Positions 9,025 to 19,214 of a stretch of 61,285 nt of DNA are shown here, in pieces (within the stretch, counting starts at the first letter, position 1; each line of letters opens with the position of its first letter). Source of the DNA: Fredinandcohnia aciditolerans (GTDB lineage Bacteria > Bacillota > Bacilli > Bacillales > Bacillaceae_L). Made by a program: the position numbers and the translations under genes. The stretch is from assembly GCA_003640645.1 (NCBI GenBank), contig QGHH01000029.1, positions 1-61,285 on the forward strand, read 5' to 3'. Below the pieces are notes generated by a model, which was not told the origin of the DNA, searched no databases, and saw only the letters and a list, made by a program, of their open reading frames with translations.

Positions 9025-10374
9025 CTAAAGCTTATGCACGGCGTTTATAAAAATGTCTCCTCTTTCTTCAAATGTTTTATGTTGATCCCAGCTAGCACAT
9101 GCAGGTGATAATAAAATGACATCACCCTCATTTGAAAGATTATAAGCTGCTTTTACCGCTGCCTCAACATTATCGACAGTTTTTACGTTTTCTATTCCAG
9201 CAAGTTGGCCAGCTCTTTCAAGCTTTTTAGCTGTTTGACCAAATAGAACCAATGCTTTCACACGTGTTAGTTCATCTACAAGTTCATCAAATTCATTTCC
9301 ACGGTCTAGTCCACCTGCCAGCAAAATTACTGGCTGCTCAAAGGCCGAAATCGCCTTCTTTGTAGCAAGAATATTTGTCGCTTTTGAATCATTATAAAAT
9401 TTGCGATTTTCAATTGTAGTTACATACTGGAGGCGGTGTTTAACACCTGTGAAGCTTGTTAACACCTCGATAATAGCACGATTAGGTGTTGATACAAGCT
9501 TAGCAACCGCAACTGCAGCCAAGATATTTTCGAGATTATGAACACCTGGTAAAACAATATCTTTAATTTCAATGATTTTCTCATCATTAAAATAAATCGC
9601 ATGATCTTTTATATACGCGCCTTCTTGTAATATTTTCGTGGTTGAAAATTGAACTCTCTTACTTCTAACATTTTCGGCAGCAAACATGACATCTTTGTCA
9701 TCTATATTAATTACACAATAATCAGCTTCTGTTTGATTTTCAAAAATTCTCGCCTTTGCTTTGATGTACTCTTCCTTTGTTCCATGGTAATCAAGATGGG
9801 CATCAAAAATATTTAAGAGCACTGCTATTTTAGGAGCAAATTCTGCAATTCCCATTAATTGAAAAGATGAAAGCTCAGTCACAATAATATTTTCTTTTGT
9901 TGCCCCTTGTGCAACCTCGCAAGATACAGTTCCAATATTTCCTGCAATTAATGGAAATTTTTCTCCTTTTTCGAGCATTTCATAAATCAATGTGGTGGTC
10001 GTTGTTTTCCCATTAGATCCCGTAATCCCGATAAAATCTGCTGGGGAAATATGGTATGCTAACTCCACTTCCGTTAAAATAGGGATTCCTCTCTTGATTG
10101 CCTTATCAATAATAGGATTACTATATGGAATACCAGGATTTTTTATAATAAAGTCAAAATGATCATCCAAAATGGCAATTGGATGACCTCCACACACTAC
10201 TTTTATTCCCATTTTTTCTAGTTCCTGAGCAGCCTCATTTTCTTCATATGGTTTTTGGTCATTAACTGTTAAAGTAGCCCCAACCTCATGAAGAACTTTT
10301 GCTGCAGCAAAGCCACTTTTGGCAAGTCCAAGTATTAAAATATGTTTATTAGTAAATTTCTCTGATTTTTTCAA
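9025..10374 (-). CDS. murD: UDP-MurNAc-L-Ala-D-Glu ligase MurD
   Basis: A cytoplasmic Mur ligase that adds D-glutamate to UDP-MurNAc-L-alanine with ATP. The 449-aa protein shows the N-terminal Rossmann-like domain ([14 protein letters not shown]), the central P-loop [12 protein letters not shown], and the C-terminal DNRxx-equivalent and [10 protein letters not shown] segment typical of MurD. The start is TTG at 10374, immediately after the mraY stop codon, giving the string TAATTG; GAGGTG inside the end of mraY is the ribosome binding site, so translation is coupled. Confidence 0.97.
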   Translation of the reverse strand: MKKSEKFTNKHILILGLAKSGFAAAKVLHEVGATLTVNDQKPYEENEAAQELEKMGIKVVCGGHPIAILDDHFDFIIKNPGIPYSNPIIDKAIKRGIPILTEVELAYHISPADFIGITGSNGKTTTTTLIYEMLEKGEKFPLIAGNIGTVSCEVAQGATKENIIVTELSSFQLMGIAEFAPKIAVLLNIFDAHLDYHGTKEEYIKAKARIFENQTEADYCVINIDDKDVMFAAENVRSKRVQFSTTKILQEGAYIKDHAIYFNDEKIIEIKDIVLPGVHNLENILAAVAVAKLVSTPNRAIIEVLTSFTGVKHRLQYVTTIENRKFYNDSKATNILATKKAISAFEQPVILLAGGLDRGNEFDELVDELTRVKALVLFGQTAKKLERAGQLAGIENVKTVDNVEAAVKAAYNLSNEGDVILLSPACASWDQHKTFEERGDIFINAVHKL

Positions 10375-11349
10375 TTAAATCCACACCTCAATATAGATTC
10401 CAAGAATGGCACACAATAATCCAACAGTCCAAAATGTCACTACAACTCGCCATTCAGACCATCCTACTAATTCATAATGGTGATGCAAAGGACTCATTCT
10501 AAAAACACGTCTTCCTGTTGTTTTAAAGGAAATGACTTGAATAATAACAGACAATGTCTCTATTACAAATACGCCACCAATTAATATCAATAATATTTCA
10601 AGCTTTAGCATGATAGCAACTGTTGCAATTGCTCCACCAAGTGCAAGTGAACCTGTATCTCCCATGAATACCTTAGCAGGGTTGGCATTAAATACGAGGA
10701 ATCCAAGAACCGCACCGACTACAGCCACACAGAAAATTGCAACATCATATTGTGCTTGATTCCAAGCTAAAACCGCAAATGCTCCAAAAGCAATTGCCGC
10801 TGTACCAGATACCAATCCATCTAAACCATCTGTTAAGTTGACTGCATTGGAGAACCCTACTAACCATACAATTAACAGAAGTACATAAAGAAGTTTCAAA
10901 TCAAATTCAAAATCTGTACCCGGTATTGAGATCGCAGTTGAAAAATTATTTTGTTTGAAAATAAAATAAAAAATGATTGCAATAAGGATTTGACCAAACA
11001 GTTTCTGTCTAGAAGTCAAACCGAGATTTCTTTTTAATACCACTTTAATAAAGTCGTCTAAAAAGCCCAGTACCCCATATCCTATTGTTACAAACAAAAG
11101 CAAATATGTAGTAACAGAAAGTTCACCTAATCGATTTGACACTAATAGTGTAGTAAGTAAGATGGAAACCATAATAATGATACCACCCATCGTAGGTGTT
11201 CCCGATTTCTTTTGATGGGATATAGGTCCTTCCTCACGGATACTTTGTCCAAATTTTAATCTACGTAAGAAAGGGATAAAAATAGGGGAAAGAATGACAC
11301 TTATTATAAACCCTATTGCAATTGAGTAAATGACTACTTCTTCTATCAT
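10375..11349 (-). CDS. mraY: Phospho-MurNAc-pentapeptide transferase MraY
   Basis: An integral membrane enzyme (about 10 helices) that transfers phospho-MurNAc-pentapeptide to undecaprenyl phosphate to give lipid I. Diagnostic motifs are GTPTMGG near the N-terminus, the magnesium-binding [26 protein letters not shown], and the HHHYE triplet close to the C-terminus. The 324-aa length is usual. GGAGGGG before the ATG overlaps the 3-prime end of the preceding small gene, so the two are translationally linked. Confidence 0.98.
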   Translation of the reverse strand: MIEEVVIYSIAIGFIISVILSPIFIPFLRRLKFGQSIREEGPISHQKKSGTPTMGGIIIMVSILLTTLLVSNRLGELSVTTYLLLFVTIGYGVLGFLDDFIKVVLKRNLGLTSRQKLFGQILIAIIFYFIFKQNNFSTAISIPGTDFEFDLKLLYVLLLIVWLVGFSNAVNLTDGLDGLVSGTAAIAFGAFAVLAWNQAQYDVAIFCVAVVGAVLGFLVFNANPAKVFMGDTGSLALGGAIATVAIMLKLEILLILIGGVFVIETLSVIIQVISFKTTGRRVFRMSPLHHHYELVGWSEWRVVVTFWTVGLLCAILGIYIEVWI

Positions 11350-11351
11350 TC

Positions 11352-11798
11352 TTATCCCCTCCCTTCTTCATTCAATGCAACTTTTTTTGAAAGCTTTGTT
11401 ATTTCATCCACTATGGGATTGTTTTGTTTCATTTCTTCCGTTACATGTGTAAATAGTCTAAATTTTGTCATTTGATCATACCCATTTTCTTCGATTTTTT
11501 TTAGATAGAATTCTAGGATTTGTTTCAGTGCTGGAAATGGTTCTGGTACTACAAATACAGGGAAATGATTGGGAAGAAATCCCGGTAATTTCTCATCCTT
11601 GGGCCAAACTGCTGCAACCACACCATTATAAAGCGCACGCTTTAATAATTCATCCCTTTTTTCTTGTTCAATTGAAATATATAGCCCTTTTTTCGTTATA
11701 AGGTTTGGATCAGTAATCACTTCTTCAAAATAAAAGTCCTGACTCTTTAATCCATATGCTTCCTGAAAAAGAATCCATAAATCCTGATTGGATAACAA
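11352..11798 (-). CDS. Orphan protein resembling a Mur ligase N-terminal domain
   Basis: A 148-aa protein of unknown function between murE and mraY, a place that is empty in B. subtilis and that murF occupies in many other bacteria. Residues about 36-100 read like the UDP-sugar-binding first domain of MurE/MurF: a GLYISIE stretch, a D..L..A..NGVVAAV segment, then [19 protein letters not shown], comparable with GSLFFCVEG, GAVAIIAE and PVIKVKNTRRTMAVLANAFY in the neighbouring MurE. There is no P-loop and no ATPase or C-terminal ligase domain. The start is TTG directly after the murE stop codon (TAATTG), with AAGGAG inside murE. It may be a murF relic or a binding or regulatory protein; the homology is judged by eye. 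Confidence 0.75.
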   Translation of the reverse strand: MLSNQDLWILFQEAYGLKSQDFYFEEVITDPNLITKKGLYISIEQEKRDELLKRALYNGVVAAVWPKDEKLPGFLPNHFPVFVVPEPFPALKQILEFYLKKIEENGYDQMTKFRLFTHVTEEMKQNNPIVDEITKLSKKVALNEEGRG

Positions 11799-13277
11799 TT
11801 ATTTCAACTCCTTAATTGCACGTGCTGCAACAAGGCGGTCATCAAACGAATGAATTTTATCCCCAATAATTTGGTAAGTTTCGTGTCCTTTGCCAGCAAT
11901 GATTATTATATCATTCTCCCCCGCATTTGATATAGCATAAAATATTGCTTTTTCACGATCAGGAATTGTGATATATGTTTCTCCTATTACTCCAGCTTCC
12001 ATCTCCTTTAGTATTTGAACAGGATCTTCTGAGCGAGGATTATCTGATGTAAAAATAGGGATATCCGCAAATTTTGCAGCAATCCTAGCCATAATTGGGC
12101 GCTTTGACCGATCACGATCCCCACCACATCCAATAATGACAAAGATTTTCCCTTTTGAAAACTCCTTCACTGTTTTCAAAACATTTTCTAGGCTATCAGG
12201 TGTATGTGCATAATCCACAATCACAGTAAAATTTTGCCCTAGGTTGACAATTTCAAAACGTCCGGGAACACCTTTTACCTTTTCAACTGCAGAAATAATT
12301 GTCGAAATAGGTATTTTCGAAATGATACAAGTAGCGATTGCAGCCAACACATTATAAACACTAAACATGCCAATTAATTTCGTTTTTAATTCGTAAGAAC
12401 CAAACGGAGTTGTTAGTATAAACTCTGTTCCTGAGGAGGTCATGTGAATATGTGACGCCATAATATCAGCTGAATGTTGAATTCCATATGAGATGATGGT
12501 GGCTGAAGTAGACCTTGTATATACCCGTGAAGCAGGGTCATCATTATTTAATACAGCAAATTTTGGATTATCATTGTCAAATCGATTACCTAATCCAGTG
12601 AACAATAGACCTTTTACCCTTCGATACTCATCGATTGTCTGGTGGTAATCCAAATGATCCTGAGTCAAATTAGAAAAAACAGCAATATTAAAATCACATC
12701 CATGTACCCTTCCAATATCTAGGGCGTGTGAGGAAACTTCCATGACTGCTGTGTTTATTTTCTCAGAAACCATTTGATTAAAATACTTTTGCAGCATGAC
12801 TGATTCTGGTGTTGTATTTTTCATTTCAATGGTTTTTTCTCCAATTTTGGTATGCATGGTTCCGATTAAGCCAATTTTCTGGCCTGCTTCTTTAAAAATC
12901 TCCTCAATTATGTGACTTATTGACGTTTTACCATTTGTCCCAGTAACTCCAATTAAATGGAGTTGATGTGTCGGGTGATGGTAAAAAGCGTTAGCCAACA
13001 CAGCCATTGTTCTTCGGGTATTCTTTACCTTGATAACTGGAATGGATACCTGGACTTCTTTTTCGGCAATAATCGCAACAGCACCTTGGTCCTCCGCTTG
13101 CTTTGCAAATAAATGGCCATCATACGTAATACCTTCTACACAAAAGAATAAACTTCCCTTTCCTACAGCCCTTGAATCCATTTCAAGAGATGTGATAAGT
13201 GGGTTGGCGCTACCTTTTTCCGTAAAATCATGCAAGTTAGCTAACAATTCTTGTAATCTCATCATGAATTTTACCAT
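11799..13277 (-). CDS. murE: UDP-MurNAc-tripeptide synthetase MurE (meso-DAP type)
   Basis: MurE adds the third stem-peptide residue to UDP-MurNAc-L-Ala-D-Glu in the cytoplasm. The 492-aa product has the N-terminal domain (TSLEMDSRAVGKGSLFF), the P-loop GVTGTNGKTS, the carbamylated-lysine region, and the DNPRSEDP motif that marks meso-diaminopimelate-adding enzymes, so the wall should be of A1gamma type. The ATG at 13277 follows GAGGGGAA closely; the ATG pair at 13265 is an alternative. A terminator separates it from spoVD, so it probably has its own promoter in the 190-bp gap. Confidence 0.97.
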   Translation of the reverse strand: MVKFMMRLQELLANLHDFTEKGSANPLITSLEMDSRAVGKGSLFFCVEGITYDGHLFAKQAEDQGAVAIIAEKEVQVSIPVIKVKNTRRTMAVLANAFYHHPTHQLHLIGVTGTNGKTSISHIIEEIFKEAGQKIGLIGTMHTKIGEKTIEMKNTTPESVMLQKYFNQMVSEKINTAVMEVSSHALDIGRVHGCDFNIAVFSNLTQDHLDYHQTIDEYRRVKGLLFTGLGNRFDNDNPKFAVLNNDDPASRVYTRSTSATIISYGIQHSADIMASHIHMTSSGTEFILTTPFGSYELKTKLIGMFSVYNVLAAIATCIISKIPISTIISAVEKVKGVPGRFEIVNLGQNFTVIVDYAHTPDSLENVLKTVKEFSKGKIFVIIGCGGDRDRSKRPIMARIAAKFADIPIFTSDNPRSEDPVQILKEMEAGVIGETYITIPDREKAIFYAISNAGENDIIIIAGKGHETYQIIGDKIHSFDDRLVAARAIKELK

Positions 13278-13436
13278 TTCCCCTCGAAAGATTTACTCTG
13301 TCGAATCGGCACCAGATTAACATGTTACTCTAGACTTACGATGTTGTCTAGTACCCTATTTACCTATTAGACATTTAACAAAAGGACACCTTACAAAAAA
13401 TTTTATTCCTCTATATTAAAGGTATTCCTTTTTACA

Positions 13437-13469
13437 GAAAAAAGAAGCCTAAAGGGGAATCCTTTGGCT
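13437..13469 (-). terminator. Terminator downstream of spoVD
   Basis: On the minus strand AGCCAAAGG, a short loop, then CCTTTAGGCT and TTCTTTTTT. It starts right after the spoVD stop codon and isolates spoVD from murE. Confidence 0.75.
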
Positions 13470-13471
13470 AC

Positions 13472-15427
13472 TTAATTCTTATCTTTTGATTCTTTTTTAT
13501 CCGCGGCTTCCCCGAGATGGATTCGTAATGTTGTTCCTTCTTGAACTCGTTCCCCTGCATTTGGAGCTTGGTCAACGACAACATTTCCTTCTCCGCTAAT
13601 ATCCAGTTTTATATTCATTAATTGTTGTTGCAACTCTTGTTTTGTCAACCCAATCACATCAGGCACTTCTAGATATTTTTTGTCAGTCCACAATTTGATT
13701 TCTTTTTCAATTTGATTATCACGCTTTCCAATGCCTAGCAACGGTAAGCTTTCACGCATAATATTTCCAACAATTGGCGCTGCTACTACTCCACCGAATT
13801 GCACAGTACCTTTTGGGTTGTCTACGGCAATGTATACCACTATTTGTGGGTCATCCGCCGGTGCAAATCCAATAAAGGATACAATGTGGTTATTTTGTAA
13901 ATAACCTCCACCTTTTTTCGATTTTTGGGCAGTACCTGTTTTACCACCTACACGATAACCATCCACATAAGCTCCACCACCAGAACCTTTGGCAACAACA
14001 TTTTCTAGTGCAAAACGAACCTGTTTGGATGTTTCTTCTGAAATAACACTCCTTACGGCTTCAGGCTCATTCCGTTTAACAACCTGGCCTGTTATAGGGT
14101 CCACCCATTCTTTAGCCACATATGGCTTATACAAGGTCCCTCCATTTACAGCTGCAGCTACGGCCGTTACCTGCTGAATCGGTGTTACAGCTACCCCTTG
14201 CCCGAACGCTGTTGTAGCCAATTCGACCGGACCGACATTTTCAGGTTTAAATAAAATTCCTGTCCCTTCTCCTTGGAGATCAATTCCAGTCTTTTGTCCA
14301 AATCCAAAATTCTTTATATACTTAAATAAGGTATCTTTTCCTAATCTAGAGCCTAGTTCTACAAATCCTGGGTTACATGAGTTTTGTACAACCTCTAAGA
14401 AGGTTTGATGCCCATGTCCACCCCTTTTCCAGCACTTTAAGGTTGCTCCCCCTACTTTGGCAAAACCAGGATCAGTAAAATGATCATTCTCTAAGTTAAC
14501 TTTACCTTCTTCTAAGGAAGCCGCAAGTGTAATAATCTTAAAAGTTGAACCAGGTTCATACGTACTCCAAACTGGGAGGTTACGGTTATAAACTTCTTGT
14601 GGGACGTTCCTAAAGTTAGCTGGATCGAAATCAGGTCTTGAAGACATTCCTAATATTTCTCCATTATTTGGATTCATTGCAATCGCAATGATTCCATCAG
14701 GGTTGTATTGTGCTTCGGCATTATCAAGTTCCCGTTCAATTACGGTTTGAATTTTCGTATCAATAGTTAGCCTCAAGTCCAAACCGTCCTTCGGAGGTGT
14801 ATAATCATCTGCGATATCTGGCATTCTTCTACCTTTCGCGTCAGAATAAAACTGAACACTTCCTTTTTCACCCTTTAACTCTTCATCATAACTTTTTTCT
14901 AATCCTGTTAACCCCTGGTTATCGATACCGGCAAAGCCTAATACATGGGAAAGGTAGCTACCAAAAGGATAATGACGTTTCGAATCTTCCGCTATGTAAA
15001 CACCCTTAATCCCAAGCGCACGGACTTCATTTGCTTTTTCATGGGATATTTTTCTGCCCTCAGGATTGATATATACCTTAGACTCATTTTGAGTAATTTT
15101 TTTAAATGCTTTCTCTTTTGACATATTTAATACTGCAGCAAGTTTTTCTGCTGCATCAGCAGGGTTTTCAATTTGTCTAGGAACAACTAAAACAGTCGGA
15201 GCACTTTGATTGGTGGCGAGAACTACATCATTGCGATCAAGAATTTTCCCTCGTTCCGGCTCAAACGGAATGTCACGGCTCCATGAATCTTTTGCGAGAG
15301 CAGTTAGCTTCTCTCCTACAAAAAATTGAACATACCCTAAGCGAACATCAATAATCAGAAATAATAAAAACCCTATAAATAGTACTATTGATAACCTTCT
15401 TCGTACTGTTACGTTCGAAACACGCAT
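13472..15427 (-). CDS. spoVD: Sporulation penicillin-binding protein SpoVD
   Basis: A class B transpeptidase that crosslinks spore cortex peptidoglycan with SpoVE. From the start at 15427 (651 aa, GGAGG 7 bp upstream; the 45-bp longer version has no site) it has a membrane anchor (about 15-35), a dimerisation domain, and a transpeptidase domain with active-site STFK (serine about 294), SCN, and KTGTAQK. A single PASTA domain (PDVIGLTKQELQQQL onward) ends the protein, which distinguishes it from the two-PASTA PBP2B next door. Terminators on both sides suggest its own, probably sigma-E, promoter in the 150-bp upstream gap; a CATATATT sequence there resembles a sigma-E -10 but the -35 is poor. 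Confidence 0.95.
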   Translation of the reverse strand: MRVSNVTVRRRLSIVLFIGFLLFLIIDVRLGYVQFFVGEKLTALAKDSWSRDIPFEPERGKILDRNDVVLATNQSAPTVLVVPRQIENPADAAEKLAAVLNMSKEKAFKKITQNESKVYINPEGRKISHEKANEVRALGIKGVYIAEDSKRHYPFGSYLSHVLGFAGIDNQGLTGLEKSYDEELKGEKGSVQFYSDAKGRRMPDIADDYTPPKDGLDLRLTIDTKIQTVIERELDNAEAQYNPDGIIAIAMNPNNGEILGMSSRPDFDPANFRNVPQEVYNRNLPVWSTYEPGSTFKIITLAASLEEGKVNLENDHFTDPGFAKVGGATLKCWKRGGHGHQTFLEVVQNSCNPGFVELGSRLGKDTLFKYIKNFGFGQKTGIDLQGEGTGILFKPENVGPVELATTAFGQGVAVTPIQQVTAVAAAVNGGTLYKPYVAKEWVDPITGQVVKRNEPEAVRSVISEETSKQVRFALENVVAKGSGGGAYVDGYRVGGKTGTAQKSKKGGGYLQNNHIVSFIGFAPADDPQIVVYIAVDNPKGTVQFGGVVAAPIVGNIMRESLPLLGIGKRDNQIEKEIKLWTDKKYLEVPDVIGLTKQELQQQLMNIKLDISGEGNVVVDQAPNAGERVQEGTTLRIHLGEAADKKESKDKN

Positions 15428-15576
15428 ATTGTTGTACCTCCTATTAAAACGTAAGCTCCCTAAAAAGTGCAAATCACTTTAAAATCCAAGGCTCGTCTAA
15501 ATATATGCTTGTACAGGAATGAATAGAACAAATCAAATACGCTGGAGCAGGAGGTTGATAAACCTAAAAATATGCA

Positions 15577-15608
15577 ACAAAAAAAGGAACTGAAAAATCA
15601 GTTCCTTT
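15577..15608 (-). terminator. Terminator at the end of pbpB
   Basis: A perfect 11-bp stem AAAGGAACTGA / TCAGTTCCTTT with a 4-nt loop and T run on the minus strand. The stem overlaps the pbpB stop codon and ends the mraZ-pbpB transcription unit before spoVD. Confidence 0.85.
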
Positions 15609-17814
15609 ATTGTTCCTTGTCATTATTCTCTTCTTCAACAGGATCTTCTCCCGATGTATATGGTAATTCAAGGGTTACTGTGAGCTTATCTCCATTTTTT
15701 AAGATGGATCCAGGCTCTAAGCTTTGTTTGACAACATAACCATTACCACTATAAGATGCTTCAATATTTGTTAAATCAGCTAACATCATGACATCCCGTA
15801 AAGACCAACCTGTCATATCCGGAAGGGTTACATCTTGGTCGGTAAGAAGGAAAATATGTTCATTTGGTAAAACTTTCTCCCCTTGTTTTGGGATTTGCGC
15901 AATGATCTTCTTTCCATTTCCAATCACAGTCGCTTTAAGGCTTTGTTTATCAATTGCTGCTAGTGCCTCTACTTTTGATTTTCCAGCATAAGAATCAGTT
16001 ACTATTTCTTGATCTACATGCACATTATCTTCAGTGCTTTCATCCGTTGGTTGAATATTTAAATACTGTAGGCTATTTTTCATAACATGATTGAATACAA
16101 GTGCAACCGGTTCGCTTCCAATGTCCGTATCCTTAAGCTCTGGTTGTTGAACTGCTACATAAACCACAAGTTTCGGGTTATCTAGTGGGGCCATCCCAAG
16201 AAAGGAATATATATAATTCCCTCTTCCATATAAATACCCACCCTGAGGACTCGGAATTTCAGCAGTACCTGTTTTCCCTGCCACTTGATAACCTTCTAGA
16301 TTATATTGTCTTCCCGTTCCATCCGTTACCACTTTACCTAACAAATCCAACACACGCTTAGCAGTTTTAGCTGACACTGGTTGACCTGCTACTTTAGGCT
16401 CATGGTCTACTACTGTTTTATTAGTATCAGGATCTACAATTTTATCAACAATATATGGTTTCATCATCTTTCCGCCGTTCGCTATGGCTGTTGCGGCCTG
16501 AACCTGCTGTATTGGAGTAACAGAGGATGCTTGTCCGAATGCAGTTGATACTTTGTCAATTTCCCATTTAAAGTTTATCTTATTTTCAACTTCACCCTCT
16601 AAATCGATCCCAGTTGGTCGATCAAGACCAAAACGACCTAAATACTCCAATAATTTATCCGTACCTAATTGCTCATTTGCAATTTTTGCAAATGAAACGT
16701 TCGAAGATTTTAGCACACCTTCGTCATAGGTAATTGAACCCCAGCCTACCCTGTTATGGTCACGAATGGTTTCTCCACCCACAGAGTAGCTACCGGAAGC
16801 AAATTTTGCATTCCCGTTGTAGACTCCTTCTTCTATCGCCGCTGCTAATGTGAATATCTTCATTGTTGAACCTGGTTCATACGGATAGGCAATCACATCA
16901 TTCAAGTAATTTTCGATATTTCTAACATTAGGATCAAAGCTGGGTCTTGTTGACATAGCCAAGATTTCACCGGTCTTTGGATTAGCAACAACACCAATCA
17001 CTTTTTTTGGCTTATATTCCTTAACAACCGTGTTCATTGCGTCCTCTAAGAAAGTTTGGATCGTTTGGTCAATCGTTAAATAAACATTACTTCCATTATC
17101 GGGAGCAACAATGTGTTCTTTTGCGTCCGGAAGCTTATACCCTTTTGTATCACTTTGAAATTTCATATAACCATCTTCTTCACGAAGATATTTATCGAGG
17201 TCTTTTTCAATCCCCATCTTCCCGACGGTGTCCGTTTTTTTTGTTTCCTTATCGGTTACTTTAGCGGCATAACCAACAAGATGTGATGCAAACGTCCCAT
17301 TGGGATAGTAGCGTTTTGATTCTCTTCTAAAGGCGATGCCAGGCAATTCTAATGATTCGATTTCTTGCTTAAGCGAGGTACTGATATCTCGACCATTAGT
17401 ACCAAACTCAACCTGTTTTCTATCAGGCTTTGTTAAAATTTTATATATTTCATTCTCATCCATTTTTAATAACGGCGCGAGTTTACTTGCTGTCTCTTCA
17501 GGATCTACTACATGTTTAGGATCATCTTCATTTATCGTTAGTTCTTCATCAAGGATTGCGACCACTGTAAATGAAGAAGTGTCCTCAGCAATTGGATTTC
17601 CGTTGCGGTCATAAATAGCTCCTCGTTTTGCTTCAATTACTCTTTGCTTTGTATATTTTTCTTCTGCTAAAGCCGCTAATACAACACCATCAACCTTACC
17701 CGTACCTTGGATATACACAAATCTTGCCATCAATGTAAAAAAGAGCAAAGCAAATATTATACTAATAAATGCTGCTCCTCTGTTTATATTGTTATTTTTA
17801 ACCTTTATTTTCAT
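15607..17814 (-). CDS. pbpB: Penicillin-binding protein 2B (septal transpeptidase)
   Basis: The essential class B transpeptidase of the divisome, partner of FtsW. The 735-aa protein has a short cytoplasmic basic tail, a transmembrane anchor (about 13-35), the dimerisation domain with RGAIYDRNGNPIAED, and the transpeptidase domain with STMK (serine about 316), SSN and AGKTGTAEIP. Two C-terminal PASTA repeats follow, the second starting LPDMTGWSLRDVM. It follows ftsL by 2 bp, so the two are translationally coupled; their products interact in the division complex. Confidence 0.97.
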   Translation of the reverse strand: MKIKVKNNNINRGAAFISIIFALLFFTLMARFVYIQGTGKVDGVVLAALAEEKYTKQRVIEAKRGAIYDRNGNPIAEDTSSFTVVAILDEELTINEDDPKHVVDPEETASKLAPLLKMDENEIYKILTKPDRKQVEFGTNGRDISTSLKQEIESLELPGIAFRRESKRYYPNGTFASHLVGYAAKVTDKETKKTDTVGKMGIEKDLDKYLREEDGYMKFQSDTKGYKLPDAKEHIVAPDNGSNVYLTIDQTIQTFLEDAMNTVVKEYKPKKVIGVVANPKTGEILAMSTRPSFDPNVRNIENYLNDVIAYPYEPGSTMKIFTLAAAIEEGVYNGNAKFASGSYSVGGETIRDHNRVGWGSITYDEGVLKSSNVSFAKIANEQLGTDKLLEYLGRFGLDRPTGIDLEGEVENKINFKWEIDKVSTAFGQASSVTPIQQVQAATAIANGGKMMKPYIVDKIVDPDTNKTVVDHEPKVAGQPVSAKTAKRVLDLLGKVVTDGTGRQYNLEGYQVAGKTGTAEIPSPQGGYLYGRGNYIYSFLGMAPLDNPKLVVYVAVQQPELKDTDIGSEPVALVFNHVMKNSLQYLNIQPTDESTEDNVHVDQEIVTDSYAGKSKVEALAAIDKQSLKATVIGNGKKIIAQIPKQGEKVLPNEHIFLLTDQDVTLPDMTGWSLRDVMMLADLTNIEASYSGNGYVVKQSLEPGSILKNGDKLTVTLELPYTSGEDPVEEENNDKEQ

Positions 17815-17816
17815 GA

Positions 17817-18179
17817 TTATTTTCCTTGAACCACTTTAACGTTATTCTCATTTAAAACAAGTCCAAGTTCTCTTGCTTTTTCCCATAAACGCTCATATTC
17901 ACTTAGTTCTTGAACTTGTACATAAAGGTCACTGTTTGTTTTTGTTTGTTTATTAATTGATGCTTCGATTTGTTGGATTTCGATATTTGTATTGTAGATA
18001 GATACTTGGTTAGATATGATATGAATTGCGCAGAATACCACAGCTACAGAGAATATAATCCCTAATAACTTTTCTCCTAATGAAAATCGAAATTTCTGTC
18101 TTCTTTCCGGTCGTGTTCTTGGTGACTGATTTGGTTGATAGTTTTCTGTTTGTCTAACTTTGTATGCTAAATTACCCAT
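17817..18179 (-). CDS. ftsL: Cell division protein FtsL
   Basis: A small bitopic divisome protein. From the ATG at 18179 it is about 120 aa: a basic cytoplasmic region (ERRQKFRFSLGEKLLG), one transmembrane helix (IIFSVAVVFCAIHII), and an extracytoplasmic leucine-zipper-like coiled coil. ATG codons occur at both 18182 and 18179; AAGGAGG is 3 and 6 bp from them, so the second is preferred. The open frame extends upstream to 18248 but lacks a site there. It lies between rsmH and pbpB as usual. Confidence 0.93.
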   Translation of the reverse strand: MGNLAYKVRQTENYQPNQSPRTRPERRQKFRFSLGEKLLGIIFSVAVVFCAIHIISNQVSIYNTNIEIQQIEASINKQTKTNSDLYVQVQELSEYERLWEKARELGLVLNENNVKVVQGK

Positions 18180-18231
18180 CATATCCCTCCTTAAGTATCT
18201 CTTCGATTTATTATTAATGACGCCGCGAAAC

Positions 18232-19164
18232 TCAAAGTTTCTCTGCAATCCTCAATTTTGCAGAACGGGCTCTTTTGTTTGCCTCTAATTCTTCTTCTGT
18301 AGGTAATATCGGTTTTCTTGTGATAAGTTTTAACGTAGGTTTATATTCATCAGGTATAATCGGAATTCCTGGTGGTAGAGGTGGACCTTCACTTGCCTTT
18401 TTAAAGGCAACCTTACAAATCCGATCCTCCAGTGAGTGGAAGGTTATGACACTGACTCGCCCACCTGTTGCCAAAAGCTCAATTGACTGGTGAATAGCAT
18501 CTTCAAATACCTTTAATTCATCGTTTACTGCAATTCGAATCGCTTGGAAAATTCTTTTTGCTGGATGTCCGCCGGTCCTTCTAGCCGCAGCAGGAATTCC
18601 CTCTTTAATTAGCTCCACCAATTCTCCTGTTGTTTCAATGGGTTTCTTTTCTCTTGCAGCCTCTATTTTTCTAGCAATTTGTTTTGAAAACTTTTCTTCA
18701 CCGTATTGAAAAAAGATTCTTACCATTTGCTCATACGACCAATTGTTGACAATATCATAAGCCGACAAAGTTGCATTTTGGTCCATTCTCATATCAAGTG
18801 GTGCATCGTGGTGATAGCTAAATCCTCTTTCCGGTGTGTCTAATTGTGGTGATGAGACTCCCAAATCAAACAGAATTCCATCAACAGCCGTTACACCTTG
18901 TTCATGTATTTTCTCAGTTAAGTGGGCAAAATTACTTTTGATGATGGTAACAATGTCACCATATTCCGCAAGCTTGTCCTTTGCATTTTGAATTGCAATA
19001 TCGTCTTGATCAAAAGCATATAGCTTCCCCTTGTTTGAAAGTTTTGAAGCTATGTATGAACTATGTCCTGCACCACCAAGTGTGCAGTCTACGTATATTC
19101 CATCTGGACGAATCTTCAATCCATCAGCAGCCTCTTCTAATAGAACGGTTTTGTGTTTGAACAT
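18232..19164 (-). CDS. rsmH: 16S rRNA (cytosine-1402-N4) methyltransferase RsmH
   Basis: This enzyme, formerly MraW, methylates N4 of C1402 in the ribosomal decoding centre. From the start at 19164 (AGAGGTG upstream; typical N-terminus [12 protein letters not shown]) it is 310 aa. The SAM site shows [14 protein letters not shown], and the family motifs [30 protein letters not shown] and ISFHSLEDR-type [13 protein letters not shown] are present. It is separated from mraZ by nearly 300 bp, longer than usual, because a dispersed repeat sits in between. Confidence 0.97.
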   Translation of the reverse strand: MFKHKTVLLEEAADGLKIRPDGIYVDCTLGGAGHSSYIASKLSNKGKLYAFDQDDIAIQNAKDKLAEYGDIVTIIKSNFAHLTEKIHEQGVTAVDGILFDLGVSSPQLDTPERGFSYHHDAPLDMRMDQNATLSAYDIVNNWSYEQMVRIFFQYGEEKFSKQIARKIEAAREKKPIETTGELVELIKEGIPAAARRTGGHPAKRIFQAIRIAVNDELKVFEDAIHQSIELLATGGRVSVITFHSLEDRICKVAFKKASEGPPLPPGIPIIPDEYKPTLKLITRKPILPTEEELEANKRARSAKLRIAEKL

Positions 19165-19214
19165 GTTAGCACCTCTTATTTCAGTAATACACTTATTTTG
19201 TACACAAGAGTTCA

